A DNA stretch of 64,000 nt from Sphaerisporangium album (GTDB lineage: Bacteria > Actinomycetota > Actinomycetes > Streptosporangiales > Streptosporangiaceae): assembly GCF_003323745.1 (NCBI RefSeq), contig NZ_QOIL01000004.1, forward strand, positions 62,001 to 126,000, written 5' to 3'. Below the pieces are notes generated by a model, which had not been told where the DNA came from, searched no databases, and worked only from the letters and a program-made list of their open reading frames with translations. Shown piece after piece: positions 44,066-52,936 of the stretch. Each line of letters opens with the position of its first letter. Within the stretch, counting starts at the first letter, position 1. The position numbers and the translations under genes are program-made.

Positions 44066-45687
44066 CCCAGTCGATCGACTACGTGGCCATCGCGCCGCCG
44101 CTGATCCTGGCGCTGGTGGCGGGGCTGGTGCTGCTCCTGGACGCCTTCCTGCCCCGCCGGCCGGGCACCCGCGCGGCGCTCGGCTACGTCACCCTCGCCG
44201 GTGTGGTCGCAGCCCTCGCGGTCGTCGCGGCGCAGGCCGTCCGAGGCACCCGGCTCGCCACGTTCTGCGTCGGCCCCGGCCCGGCCGCCCCTCTGAGGCC
44301 CACGGCGGACCCGGGCGCGTGCTCGTTCGTCGTGGACCACCTCACGCTGATCTTCGCGGCCGTCACCCTCGCCACGGCCGTCGTGATCGTCCTCCTCTCG
44401 ATGACCCAGCTCGCGCGGCCCCCCGCCACCGCTGCAGGACCCCCCGCCGCTACCGCCCCCATCCCCGCCGGCGAGTGGTACTTCCTGCTGCTGTGCGCGC
44501 TGACCGGGGCCGTCACGCTGCCCGCGTCCCGCGACCTGATCATGCTGGTCGTCTCGCTGGAGCTCGTGTCCCTGCCCGTCTTCGCCCTCACGGCCCTGAA
44601 GAGGTACGACCCGCGCGCTTCCGAGGCGGCGCTGAAGCTGTTCCTCGTCTCGGTGGTCTCCACCGCCGTCATGCTCTTCGGCGTCTCGCTCCTGTACGGC
44701 CTGACCGGCTCGGTGCACCTGGAGCGCATCGCGGCGAGCCTGAACGCCCCCCTGTCCGCCATAGGCGCCATGGGCGCCGTCACCCCGGGCACGGCCTCCG
44801 CCGACGTGCTGTCCGCGACGACCGCCTCCGCGACCGCCGTCCCGGCGAGCGTCATCCCAGCGGGCGTGCTCACCGTCGCGGTCGTGCTCGTCCTCGCCGG
44901 GTTCGCCTTCAAGGTCGCCGCCGTGCCCTTCCACTTCTGGGCCGCCGACGTCTACCAGGGCGCACCGGTGCCCGTGGCGGCCCTGCTGTCGGTGATCAGC
45001 AAGGCGGCCGGGTTCGCCGGGCTCATCCTCGTCCTCACGATCGCGCTGGCGGGCCAGGCGGACCTGTGGGCGCCGATCATCGCCGCGCTCGCCGCGCTCA
45101 CCATGACCGTCGGCAACCTGCTGGCCCTGCGGCAGCGTCACGCCGTACGGCTGCTCGCCTGGTCGTCGGTCGCCCAGTCCGGGTACATCCTCGCCGCGCT
45201 GAGCGTGGCCGGGAAGACCGCCGCCGCGGCGTCCATCGCCTACCTGGTGATCTACGCGGCGATGAACGCCGGTGCGTTCGCCGTCGTCATGTCCGCCGGG
45301 CGGGCGGGGGAGCGCAACGAGCTGGAGGACTACCGGGGGCTGGCCTTCCGGCAGCCCTTCTCCGCCCTGGCGCTCGCCTTCTTCCTGATCTGCCTGGCCG
45401 GTCTCCCGCCGGGCCTCGCGGGCCTGTTCGCCAAGGTCGTGGTGTTCCGCGAGATCGTCCAGGGTGGCGACGGATGGCTCGCCGTGGTCATGGCCGTCAA
45501 CACCGTCATCGGCCTGTACTACTACATCGCCTGGACCGCCCGCCTCTTCACTCCCGCGATCACCCCAGGCGCGCAGCAGTCCGGACGCGACTCCGCACGC
45601 CCGGCGCTGATCGCCGTCGCCGTCGCGCTGGTCATATCCCTCGCCTTCTCCGTGGCACCTCAGATCGTGCTCTCCGCCGTCGGCTGA
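44062..45687 (+). CDS. nuoN: NADH-quinone oxidoreductase subunit N
   Basis: 541 residues with about 14 membrane segments. Motifs: VSLELVSLPVFALTALKRYD (TM5 Glu region), AFKVAAVPFHFWAADVYQGAPVP split by one turn (TM7 Lys) and LRQRHAVRLLAWSSVAQSG. Two Ala/Pro/Thr-rich loops (residues about 116-135 and 230-270) are longer than usual. It is the last gene of the nuo set and is coupled through the mini-ORF upstream. Confidence 0.95.
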   Translation: MTQSIDYVAIAPPLILALVAGLVLLLDAFLPRRPGTRAALGYVTLAGVVAALAVVAAQAVRGTRLATFCVGPGPAAPLRPTADPGACSFVVDHLTLIFAAVTLATAVVIVLLSMTQLARPPATAAGPPAATAPIPAGEWYFLLLCALTGAVTLPASRDLIMLVVSLELVSLPVFALTALKRYDPRASEAALKLFLVSVVSTAVMLFGVSLLYGLTGSVHLERIAASLNAPLSAIGAMGAVTPGTASADVLSATTASATAVPASVIPAGVLTVAVVLVLAGFAFKVAAVPFHFWAADVYQGAPVPVAALLSVISKAAGFAGLILVLTIALAGQADLWAPIIAALAALTMTVGNLLALRQRHAVRLLAWSSVAQSGYILAALSVAGKTAAAASIAYLVIYAAMNAGAFAVVMSAGRAGERNELEDYRGLAFRQPFSALALAFFLICLAGLPPGLAGLFAKVVVFREIVQGGDGWLAVVMAVNTVIGLYYYIAWTARLFTPAITPGAQQSGRDSARPALIAVAVALVISLAFSVAPQIVLSAVG

Positions 45688-45770
45688 CGCCCCCGCCTCT
45701 CGGCACCGGGAACGTTCGACCAGGCCACAAGCGTTGCCAGGGGTGAGCGCAACATCCGGAAGGGGGAAGC

Positions 45771-46622
45771 GTGCACCACAACGGCCTGCGTACCGCCGTC
45801 CTTCTCGGCACCCTGTCCGCGTTGATACTGGTGGGCGGAGCGTGGCTGGGCGGCGGTCGTGGTGTGCAGGTCGCCGTCCTCATCGCCCTGCTGGCCAACG
45901 GCGCCGCCTACTTCTTCTCCGACCGCATCGCCCTGTCCGCCATGCGCGCCCGGCCGGTGAGCGAGGTGGAGCAGCCCACCCTCTACCGCATCGTCCGCGA
46001 GCTGTCGACGGACGCGCGCCAGCCCATGCCCCGCCTCTACGTCTCGCCGACCATGCAGCCCAACGCGTTCGCCACCGGACGCCACCCGCGCAGCGCGTCG
46101 ATCTGCGTGACGTACGGCGTCCTGCAGATCCTCGACGAGCGCGAGCTGCGCGGGGTGATCGCGCACGAGCTGTCGCACGTGTACAACCGCGACATCCTGA
46201 TCTGTTCGGTCGCCGCGGCCCTCGCCACCATGATCACGTACTGCAGTTACCTCGCCGTGTTCTTCGGCGGCTCGGAGGACGATGACGGCCCCGGTTTCAT
46301 CGGCGCGCTGCTGATGATGATCCTCGGGCCGGTCGCCGCAGGCATGATCCAGATGGCGATCTCCCGCTCCCGCGAGTTCCAGGCCGACGAGTCCGGAGCC
46401 CTGCTCACCGGCGACCCGCTCGGCCTCGCGTCCGCGCTCCGCAAGATCGAGATGGGGGCGCGCTCGCTCCCGCTGCCGGAGGAGAGCCGCCTGACCTCGG
46501 CCTCCCACCTGATGATCGCCAACCCGTTCCGTGGCGCCGGGGTGGGCAGGCTGTTCTCGACCCACCCGCCGACCGCCGCCCGCGTCGCCCGCCTCGAGCG
46601 CATGGCAGGCTACCCGCGCTGA
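45771..46622 (+). CDS. htpX: HtpX-like M48 membrane zinc metalloprotease
   Basis: 283 residues. Two N-terminal membrane helices precede the catalytic domain. VIAHELSHVYNRD holds the HExxH zinc motif (about residue 128) and SREFQADESGA the third ligand Glu. HtpX degrades misfolded membrane proteins on the cytoplasmic face. The GTG start has GAAGGGGGAA upstream. It lies 83 bp after nuoN in the same direction and may aid quality control of the complex. Confidence 0.92.
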   Translation: MHHNGLRTAVLLGTLSALILVGGAWLGGGRGVQVAVLIALLANGAAYFFSDRIALSAMRARPVSEVEQPTLYRIVRELSTDARQPMPRLYVSPTMQPNAFATGRHPRSASICVTYGVLQILDERELRGVIAHELSHVYNRDILICSVAAALATMITYCSYLAVFFGGSEDDDGPGFIGALLMMILGPVAAGMIQMAISRSREFQADESGALLTGDPLGLASALRKIEMGARSLPLPEESRLTSASHLMIANPFRGAGVGRLFSTHPPTAARVARLERMAGYPR

Positions 46623-46672
46623 CCGCACGCCACCGAAACCCGGTCCCTGACCACCTGAAAGCGCCTTGACGC

Positions 46673-47248
46673 CTACGAACGGTGGGTGACCGGGTCGGTC
46701 TCCTCGGCGCTCAGGGCCGGGAGCCCGTCGATGCTCTCCCGGTTGTTCCTGGCCCGGTAGGAGCGCTTCTGCTGGACGTCCTTACGCTCGGCCCACTCGT
46801 CCAGCAGCGGCCGGTCTTCGTCGAAGCTCATGAAGGGCACGGCGAAGCCACAGGAGTCGGAAATACGGTCACACTCGACGACGATGACCGATCGCACCCC
46901 CGGATGCGGCCCGAACAGCTTGAGCAGCCCCGGGAACCCATCGTCGCCCGGCGTGACCACCCGCCCGCGCCCGTACAGCCGCACGATGTTCGGCGGGCCG
47001 GAGAACGCGGCGAACATGATGGTGACGCGCCCGTTGTCACGGATGTGGGCGATCGTCTCCACACCACTACCGTCGAGATCGAGATACGCGACCGTGGTGT
47101 CGTCCAGGACCGCGAACGTGTCGGCGTACCCCTTGGGCGAGACGTTGACGTGCCCGCCGTGCTCGGGCGCCGTGGCCACGAAGTAGACCGGCTGGCCGGC
47201 GATGAACGCGCGTAGTCGCTCGTTGAGCCTTTCATGGACCTTGGCCAT
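46673..47248 (-). CDS. Pyridoxamine 5'-phosphate oxidase family flavoprotein
   Basis: 191 residues. VYFVATAPEHGGHVNVSPKG is the split-barrel FMN/F420-binding start of the PPOX family; VAYLDLDGSGVETIAHIRDN and VTIMFAAFSGPPNIVRLYG continue it. Such proteins (PPOX class with F420 or FMN) reduce or oxidise small molecules; this subtype is also found near stress genes. The ATG at 47248 has AGGAGG at good distance. It converges on htpX with 50 bp between stops. Confidence 0.85.
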   Translation of the reverse strand: MAKVHERLNERLRAFIAGQPVYFVATAPEHGGHVNVSPKGYADTFAVLDDTTVAYLDLDGSGVETIAHIRDNGRVTIMFAAFSGPPNIVRLYGRGRVVTPGDDGFPGLLKLFGPHPGVRSVIVVECDRISDSCGFAVPFMSFDEDRPLLDEWAERKDVQQKRSYRARNNRESIDGLPALSAEETDPVTHRS

Positions 47249-47372
47249 GTGCCCTCCTGAACCGGAGTTTATAGGACGGCGCGCCGATCGACCCTGGCTG
47301 ATCGACCCCCGCCGATCGACCCGCGCGCCGTCCGACAGATCACCGCAGGCGACCGTGCCGACGATCGGCATG

Positions 47373-48428
47373 TCAGTCCCCGGGCAGCCACCAATTCCAG
47401 GTCTTGACGGGCACCTTGAAGCTGTCGATCTTCTTGAGCGCTCCGGTGGACGGATCGACCGTGCTCGCCGACGCCCGCGTCACCGTCCCGTCCTTCTTCG
47501 AGGTCAGGTACCACAGCGTCAGCTTGCCGGAGTTGTCCCAGGAGATCCGGTACGGGGAATCCTGGGAAGTAAGCGGGATCTCGATGGCGGGAGACACCGA
47601 ATCGGTGGAGAGGTCGTACTGCCGCAGGCGCGGCTTCCCCGACTGCGCGATGACCACTCCCACCGTCACCCCGTCGTCGGCGAGCGCCACCGGCGCGTTG
47701 TTCGACACCACCTGCGGCACCACACGGCTCTCCGCCTCGGCCCCGTCCGTGTCGTACACCGCGTACTCGGTCGTGTTCTCCTCGGTGAACCGCGACGCCA
47801 GGATCCGCCGGCCGTCGGGGCTGAACCCCTCCACGGCGAGGTACCCGGGAAGGCGTGCGATATGGCCGTCCGTGAGACGGACGATCAGCGTGGCCATCTT
47901 CCCGTCAGAGTCGGAATAGTCGAGCACCACGACGTCCCCGCCGGGAGAGAACGTGGGGTCGACGTCGCCCATGCCGAGCCCCTTCGGCACCCGCGCGGCC
48001 CTGCCCGGCAGGCTGTGTGAGGCGCCGCCGGCGACGTTCTTCCAGACCAGCTTCCGATCGGACTTGCGGAAGTAGAGAAGCCGCGTCCCGTCCCCGCTGA
48101 CCGCGAACGGCGCATTGGTCTCCTTGTCGGCCTTCCCGCCCGCCCCCCGCGGGAAGACCGTAGCCTCCCCGACCTTGACCGTCTTCCCGCTGCGAAGCGT
48201 CAACTTCCAGTCCCCGCAGGGAACCTCGTAGTCCTCCTTGGGCTTGGGACAACCGGCAAGCCAGGCGTACCGGACGGTCGCGGCCGCCGCCGTGGCGGCA
48301 CCTGTACCGGCGGCGATCTTCCCGCTGGCGGAGACGGCTCCCGTCGTCGCCTCCGCCGGCCCCGTGACCCCGGCAGCCGTGACGCAGACGGCCACCGCGA
48401 GCAGGGCGATCGTGCGCATGTGCTTCAT
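47373..48428 (-). CDS. Secreted TolB-like beta-propeller protein
   Basis: 351 residues. A signal peptide (MRTIALLAVAVCVTAAGV ... GPAEA) is followed by an Ala-rich spacer and WD40/TolB-like blades: FAVSGDGTRLLYFRKSDRK, DPTFSPGGDVVVLDYSD, EGFSPDGRRILASRF and ISWDNSGKLTLWYL. Two Cys (WLAGCPKPK and EVPCGDW) probably form a disulfide. The ATG at 48428 has AAAGGA upstream. It probably binds a ligand or partner outside the cell; no enzyme motif is seen. Confidence 0.7.
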   Translation of the reverse strand: MKHMRTIALLAVAVCVTAAGVTGPAEATTGAVSASGKIAAGTGAATAAAATVRYAWLAGCPKPKEDYEVPCGDWKLTLRSGKTVKVGEATVFPRGAGGKADKETNAPFAVSGDGTRLLYFRKSDRKLVWKNVAGGASHSLPGRAARVPKGLGMGDVDPTFSPGGDVVVLDYSDSDGKMATLIVRLTDGHIARLPGYLAVEGFSPDGRRILASRFTEENTTEYAVYDTDGAEAESRVVPQVVSNNAPVALADDGVTVGVVIAQSGKPRLRQYDLSTDSVSPAIEIPLTSQDSPYRISWDNSGKLTLWYLTSKKDGTVTRASASTVDPSTGALKKIDSFKVPVKTWNWWLPGD

Positions 48429-48813
48429 GGCGCAATCCTTTCGACATCACCAATAGATGCCGCGAAACCCAAGAAAGTTGCGCCCTGCTCGCAGACGCCC
48501 CCAAGTCGATACCTGCGGTGCGAGGTAACCCGCGGACACCCCGTAAACGGCCCGCGCGCCTGCACCGCAAGCGACCCGTGCCTGTACACCGACTGCGGCT
48601 ACGACCACGGCTACCGCCACGACTGGTACCGCCGCCTGGTCTGGCGTTGACATCAACACTCATGGTGTTGTCAGCCGCCGTAGGCCTACTGCGCAGCTCG
48701 TCGATCTCCCCTACTGAAAGGGCCTGGCGTGCCTTCCAGGAAATCGATATGCGGCGAAACCACGCCAGAGATCGCTAGTGCGGTGACGGGCATAGGTTCA
48801 CCGACTCGTCCGA

Positions 48814-48929
48814 TTCCTTCGCCGAGGTGGGTCTTCGTATCCGGCGCCGGGTCGACGAGATGGAACGACGGTAATGTCGGCGCCTTCGTGCAGCGAGACC
48901 CGGTGAACGTTCGTGGACACAGCACTAGT
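48814..48929. repeat. Dispersed 120-bp element, copy B
   Basis: Collinear with copy A (37283-37400): CCGGCGCCG, CGACGAGA, AACGACGG, ATGTCGGCGCC, GACCCGGT, GGACAC and CACTAGT occur in the same order with small indels. By eye identity is about 70%. No gene is associated. Confidence 0.5.
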
Positions 48930-49088
48930 CAGCGGCTCGTCGCTTGGAGCACCACTGACAGAGAGTAGATGAGTAGCTCCCGGTGGGGTCTGACCCAGGG
49001 CACAACGGCGAACCAATGTGCCCTGGACACGCTCCCATCAGGAGTGGCAGACCCCGAGACCCAAGGTCACAGCCGAGACGCAGGCGCA

Positions 49089-49106
49089 GAGCCCAACTGC
49101 GGGCTC
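49089..49106 (-). terminator. Possible yajQ terminator hairpin
   Basis: GAGCCC / GGGCTC arms around AACTGC, 23 bp beyond the yajQ stop; further pairing on the outside is imperfect and no U tract follows. Confidence 0.3.
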
Positions 49107-49128
49107 CGCCGTGCGATCACCAAGTTGA

Positions 49129-49617
49129 TCAACGATAGTTCGTGAACTGCAGGGCGATGTCCAGGTCCTTGCCCTTCAGCAGCGCGATGACGTCCTGTAG
49201 CTCGTCCTTCTTCTTGGAGCTGACCCGGAGCTCGTCACCCTGGATCTGCGCCTTGACGCCCTTGGGCCCCTCATCCCGGATGATCTTGGAGATCTTCTTC
49301 GCGTGCTCCTGGTCGATGCCCTCCTTGAGCGCCACGGCCAGGTGGTACTCCTTCCCGGAAAGCTTCGGCTCGCCGGCGTCCAGAGTCTTCAGGGACAGAC
49401 CGCGCTTGATGATCTTTTCCTTGAACACGTCGAGCACGGCGTTCGCGCGTTCCTCGCTGTTGGCCTTGATCACGATGTCCTGCCCCGACCACGCGATGCT
49501 CGCCCCCGTGCCCTTGAAGTCGAAGCGGTGCCCGACTTCCTTGACCGTCTGGTTCAGCGCGTTGTCGACCTCCTGCCGGTCGATCTTGCTAACCACGTCG
49601 AAACTGCTGTCGGCCAT
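49129..49617 (-). CDS. yajQ: YajQ family nucleotide-binding protein
   Basis: 162 residues matching the family end to end: [59 protein letters not shown] and [18 protein letters not shown]. YajQ proteins have two ferredoxin-like folds; a Xanthomonas member binds cyclic di-GMP, while the actinobacterial role is not settled. The ATG at 49617 replaces a longer open frame with no family support. It precedes tRNA-Tyr on the opposite strand. Confidence 0.93.
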   Translation of the reverse strand: MADSSFDVVSKIDRQEVDNALNQTVKEVGHRFDFKGTGASIAWSGQDIVIKANSEERANAVLDVFKEKIIKRGLSLKTLDAGEPKLSGKEYHLAVALKEGIDQEHAKKISKIIRDEGPKGVKAQIQGDELRVSSKKKDELQDVIALLKGKDLDIALQFTNYR

Positions 49618-49802
49618 CGGTATAGGTGTCCTCTCTCGTCCCCCCGACCCTAGCGACCCACACCCCATCCCGTGTGGATCACCCCACAGCCTCCCGCACC
49701 TTCCCGCCCCCCACACAACGTTCCCCACACACCCAACCCCCAGCACCCACCCTCACCGCCTCGCCCTACACACCAGCCCCCGACTCCCCTGCGAACCAGG
49801 CA

Positions 49803-49930
49803 CGGTCTCTACGGCCCACCATGCGTGGTCCCTACGGCGCACCATGCGCGGTCTCTACGGCGCACCGCGCGCGGTCTCTACGGCGGATCATGCGCGGGTC
49901 TCTACGGCGGACCATGCGGGGTCTCTGCGA
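49803..49930. repeat. 23-bp tandem repeat, about 5.5 copies
   Basis: The unit CGGTCTCTACGGCGCACCAT plus GCG repeats with 1-4 changes per copy; one copy is 24 bp. It lies between the yajQ promoter and tRNA-Tyr (49618-50040 has no gene). No spacers exist, so this is not a CRISPR array. Confidence 0.85.
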
Positions 49931-50040
49931 TAGGCCCCTGGCACAGCGCCCGGCGCGGCCTCAGCCGAGGACAAACCGGTGTCACAGCCACCCCGGAAGT
50001 CCGCTATTCTTCTACCTGTCGCCGCGAGAGCGGCCGACAA

Positions 50041-50125
50041 GGCAGGTTGCCCGAGTGGCCAAAGGGAGCGGTCTGTAAAACCGTCGGCTCAGCCTACCCA
50101 GGTTCGAACCCTGGACCTGCCACCA
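50041..50125 (+). tRNA. tRNA-Tyr (anticodon GTA), CCA encoded
   Basis: Acceptor arms GGCAGGT (50041-50047) and ACCTGCC (50115-50121) pair perfectly; discriminator A and CCA follow. The anticodon loop CTGTAAA sits between GGT and ACC stem halves, giving GTA. A long variable arm (class II) and the T arm CCAGG-TTCGAAC-CCTGG are intact. The 3' half is the integration target for the elements to the right. Confidence 0.95.
50072..50125 (+). repeat. att core, copy 1 (within tRNA-Tyr)
   Basis: 54 bp from the anticodon loop to CCA, identical to copy 2 at 51097-51150. Confidence 0.85.
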
Positions 50126-50138
50126 CCAGCGAAAAGGA

Positions 50139-50174
50139 CCCTTGACCAGCAGAGATGCCGGTCAAGGGTTTCTT
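50139..50174 (+). terminator. Intrinsic terminator after tRNA-Tyr
   Basis: CCCTTGACC (50139-50147) and GGTCAAGGG (50160-50168) form a perfect 9-bp stem followed by TTTCTT. A decayed version follows the third att copy. Confidence 0.85.
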
Positions 50175-50749
50175 CGTTTCTCACCCCTGAGTGACCGCGA
50201 TTCCCCTTCGTTTCCCGTGGGATCTGGCACGCGTGTGGCACGCGATCAAGCTTCGTCACCCGGGCTCGGACGGTGGCACATACAGCACCCATGGCACCTC
50301 GGTGGGCCGGGCTGAGGCACGAAGCCCGGACCTTCGATCGCCCTCAACCCCGAACGGCGACCAGCCACAGCGCGATCGCAACCTGTATGAGTGTGGCGGC
50401 CGACCATAGCTCGGCCACAGCGGCGGGAGGGCGGCGGGGATAAATCCGTCGACGGGGGCTCTGCTCGGCCGTAGCCTGCATGTGCCGTCGTGGGCAAAGG
50501 CGAATGGGAAAGTTCGTATCAGCTTGCTGACTCCCGTCACGGGGATGAGCCGGTTCGAGTCCGGTAGCCTGCGGCGGCCTTTGCATGCATTGGGACGGGC
50601 GTTCCTCGGTGAGCTGTGGCTGGCGACGGTGCGCCCCGGGGGCGGCGGGTGAGCCTTGGTGCGGCGGGCGCGGCGGTCGGCGGGCGGCCCGCGTTCCCGC
50701 CGCTGTTCGGGACCGGCGCCCACACCGCACGCCCGGACGGCGGGCGGGC

Positions 50750-51056
50750 GTGCGGGCCGTGCGGCAGCGCGGAGCGCCGTCGCCTTGAAGATGTCACGCC
50801 GCATGACCTTCGGGCGACGCATGCCACCTGGGTAGCCGATCGGCACGGCGTCATGGCTGCGGCTCGTCGGCTGGGGCACTCGAATGCCAGCGTGACCACA
50901 CGGCACTACGCGCGGGCCGTGGAAGGGCGAGACAGAGAGATCGCGGACGCGTTGGATGCCGACCATGGCACGGGGAACGGTTCCCGGGACCGTATGGCAC
51001 GCACGTGGCATGACGAGGGTGAAGAGGACTCTCCGGGCGTGCTGACCCCGGTCTGA
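50750..51056 (+). pseudogene. Tyrosine-recombinase integrase, C-terminal remnant
   Basis: TPHDLRATHATWVADRHG holds the HxxR motif in a variant form, MAAARRLGHSNASVTTRHYAR the second His and the catalytic Tyr. The N-terminal DNA-binding and core domains are absent; upstream sequence in frame is low complexity. It ends 40 bp before att copy 2, the usual place for an AICE or phage integrase. Confidence 0.75.
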
Positions 51057-51096
51057 CCAGGAAGAACACGGAAGAAGCCAGGAAACGACACGGCCA

Positions 51097-51150
51097 TCTG
51101 TAAAACCGTCGGCTCAGCCTACCCAGGTTCGAACCCTGGACCTGCCACCA
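51097..51150 (+). repeat. att core, copy 2
   Basis: Identical over 54 bp to the tRNA-Tyr 3' end, without a 5' half, so not a gene. Confidence 0.9.
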
Positions 51151-51483
51151 GGGATTTTCCCAGCTCAGAGGCCCTCCGGGGCCTCTTTTGCTTTCCGGGA
51201 TCATGCAGCCAGGCGCGGCCAGATGCAGCCGTTTGTCAGTGGTCCCGGAATATACGCGGAATGGATCATGACCTGTTTTCCCAGGTCGCGTGCCATGATC
51301 CGGAACCCTCACGGAACGCATGCCGCCCCGGCAGCGCCGAAGCACCCTGGAGACCATCCAGGATCCTCCGGCTGCTCGACCAGCTCACCAACGTCCTTAC
51401 CCCCACCGGGCCCACACGCCGGAAATCAGCACACCGGCCCAGGCGACCCTGCTGCCGGTCATCGAGATCAACCGGAGGCCAAC
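51151..51483. other. Gap within the second element, no gene seen
   Basis: 330 bases with a terminator at the left end and nothing else recognisable. Confidence 0.4.
51167..51189 (+). terminator. Intrinsic terminator after att copy 2
   Basis: AGAGGCCC and GGGCCTCT around TCCG, followed by TTTT. It may be a second terminator brought by an integrated element or the original one. Confidence 0.75.
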
Positions 51484-52101
51484 CTAGTCAGGCTGCGCGT
51501 CAGAGGCCAGTGGGTGCCGCACGAATTCCGGATGGGTGTCGCCGAGATCGATGCTGTTCTCATCAAGAGCGTTGGCGACGTGGAAGCGGCCCGCGTCGAA
51601 GACGAACTCCACAGCAAGGGTGCCGGCCGCCACGTCGCGGCCTGAGGGCCGCCACTCGAGTAGAGCAACCTCGCGCAGCTCGTGGCCGACGAACGGCTCA
51701 AGTCGTTCGTCGGCGCTGGACCACGCCGGAGTCAACTCGAACCACTCCCAGCCACTGATGGCAGCCCTCGTGTCGATGGTGTTCCAGCTGATCGACAGCT
51801 CATCGAACTTCGAGTGACAGATCTCTGCTTGGATGCCGTCGAAGTCCAAGACGACGGGGCACTCGGCATACCAGTCCCCGTCCTCGACAAAACGCACGAG
51901 CGCGAACCCGGTCAGACGCCGGCCACCAAGCGCGGCCAGGCCCGGTCCGTGCTCATCGCGGACGGCTTTGAGTCCGACGAGGAAGGTCGGCTCGAAGCCG
52001 GAGATGCCCAACACGATCCGCGATTGTCCAAGTCCTTCGCCCGACCAGGCAAGCCGATATCCGCCCGAGTCGAAGAGCACCCTTGCCAAACTAGATGCCA
52101 C
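51484..52101 (-). CDS. Hypothetical protein in the second element
   Basis: 205 residues from a GTG at 52101. No family is recognised. The composition is normal for a soluble protein: Trp-rich, acidic, with strands such as GYRLAWSGEGLGQSRIVLGI and a C-terminal segment ALLEWRPSGRDVAAGTLAVE. The codon bias supports coding. The neighbours are mobile-element debris, so it may be a cargo gene. Confidence 0.55.
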   Translation of the reverse strand: MASSLARVLFDSGGYRLAWSGEGLGQSRIVLGISGFEPTFLVGLKAVRDEHGPGLAALGGRRLTGFALVRFVEDGDWYAECPVVLDFDGIQAEICHSKFDELSISWNTIDTRAAISGWEWFELTPAWSSADERLEPFVGHELREVALLEWRPSGRDVAAGTLAVEFVFDAGRFHVANALDENSIDLGDTHPEFVRHPLASDAQPD

Positions 52102-52125
52102 ATAAACCCTTTCGTCGGGCGAGTC

Positions 52126-52422
52126 TCAGGCCGCAAGAGCGTCCTCGATCCGCTTGTTCACGATCGTCTCTTGTCCGTCGATGGACTTGGCGTAGACCCG
52201 GAGAAGCACATCCACCCCGTGGCCGGCCCGCACCGCGACCTCAGGGGCCGGTACGCCCCCGTTGAGCCACAGGGACACTGCCGCGTGCCTTCGGGCGGGA
52301 CGACGGCAGGCAGGATGATCAGTCGGACTGGTGCGGGCGTCGCGCCAGAAAGACCGGTGATGGGCTGATCTCCGTGCCGCCAACGGGCATTTAGAGGCGC
52401 GACGAGCGTCGACCATGGCCAC
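52126..52422 (-). pseudogene. Second integrase remnant (tyrosine recombinase C-terminus)
   Basis: RRHAAVSLWLNGGVPAPEVA, RAGHGVDVLLRVYAKSIDGQ match the final box II region: the Arg/His pair, second His and catalytic Tyr (VYAK). Upstream of about 52310 the frame loses similarity, so the gene is 5'-truncated or frameshifted. It is unrelated in detail to the remnant at 50750-51056. Confidence 0.75.
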
Positions 52423-52472
52423 GTGGGGAGGTCCTTCGGCGATTCAGCGCCCCGATTGATCGTTTGAAGACA

Positions 52473-52787
52473 TCAGGCAGCCTCGCGCTCGGGGACCGAA
52501 GGGCCACGCAGGATGCGCCAGATCAGATACGACTGCAGCAAGCCCGCCCCGGTGAGGATCACAATGAGGAGTACGGGGTCTGCCATCTGAGGCGGGATTA
52601 TGTCCCATCCCCACCAGATGAGCGGCCCAAGGGGGACGGTAATGAGCATGAGCGCGACGCCGGACAGCAGGATCGGGTCTTGAACGGTCAGCAAGATCAC
52701 TACGGAAGCGACGCCAAGGAGCATCACTAGGCTGGCGTACGCACCGGCGAGAACTGTCGCGACACGGCCATTCCTGTAACGCCTCAT
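52473..52787 (-). CDS. Small membrane protein
   Basis: 104 residues from an ATG at 52787 with GGAG upstream. Three hydrophobic segments: VATVLAGAYASLVMLLGVAS, ILLSGVALMLITVPLGPLIW and DPVLLIVILTGAGLLQSYLI. It resembles SCO4225-type actinobacterial membrane proteins in size and layout, a guess. It is inside the second element, possibly cargo. Confidence 0.65.
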   Translation of the reverse strand: MRRYRNGRVATVLAGAYASLVMLLGVASVVILLTVQDPILLSGVALMLITVPLGPLIWWGWDIIPPQMADPVLLIVILTGAGLLQSYLIWRILRGPSVPEREAA

Positions 52788-52936
52788 TCGGTCACGCTCC
52801 TTGGGGCGCCCTGCAGGGAAGCTGAGTGTACTCAACGCGACCCTTCAATATCCGTGCAATGATCATGGTTCTCATGGCGTCGAGACACGGTCATACCGCA
52901 GGTGGAGCGCCTTTCCTCGACCACGACGGTCACGCG

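Larger units (their letters stand above)
48429..49128. other. Intergenic region without supported gene
   Basis: 700 bases. It contains the promoter side of the propeller gene, an imperfect inverted repeat near 48648-48673 (CAACAC and GTGTTG around a 5-nt centre), dispersed element copy B (48814-48929) and a hairpin before the yajQ stop. Short frames here show no domain. Confidence 0.5.

Noticed and set aside
50256-51011. 251-codon minus-strand gene in the first element
   Set aside because: It opposes the integrase remnant, and its sequence has no domain and poor coding character.
51097-51150. Second tRNA-Tyr gene
   Set aside because: Only the 3' half is present, with no 5' acceptor arm; it is an att duplicate. 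The same holds for 52937-52989, where a T-stem pair is also broken.
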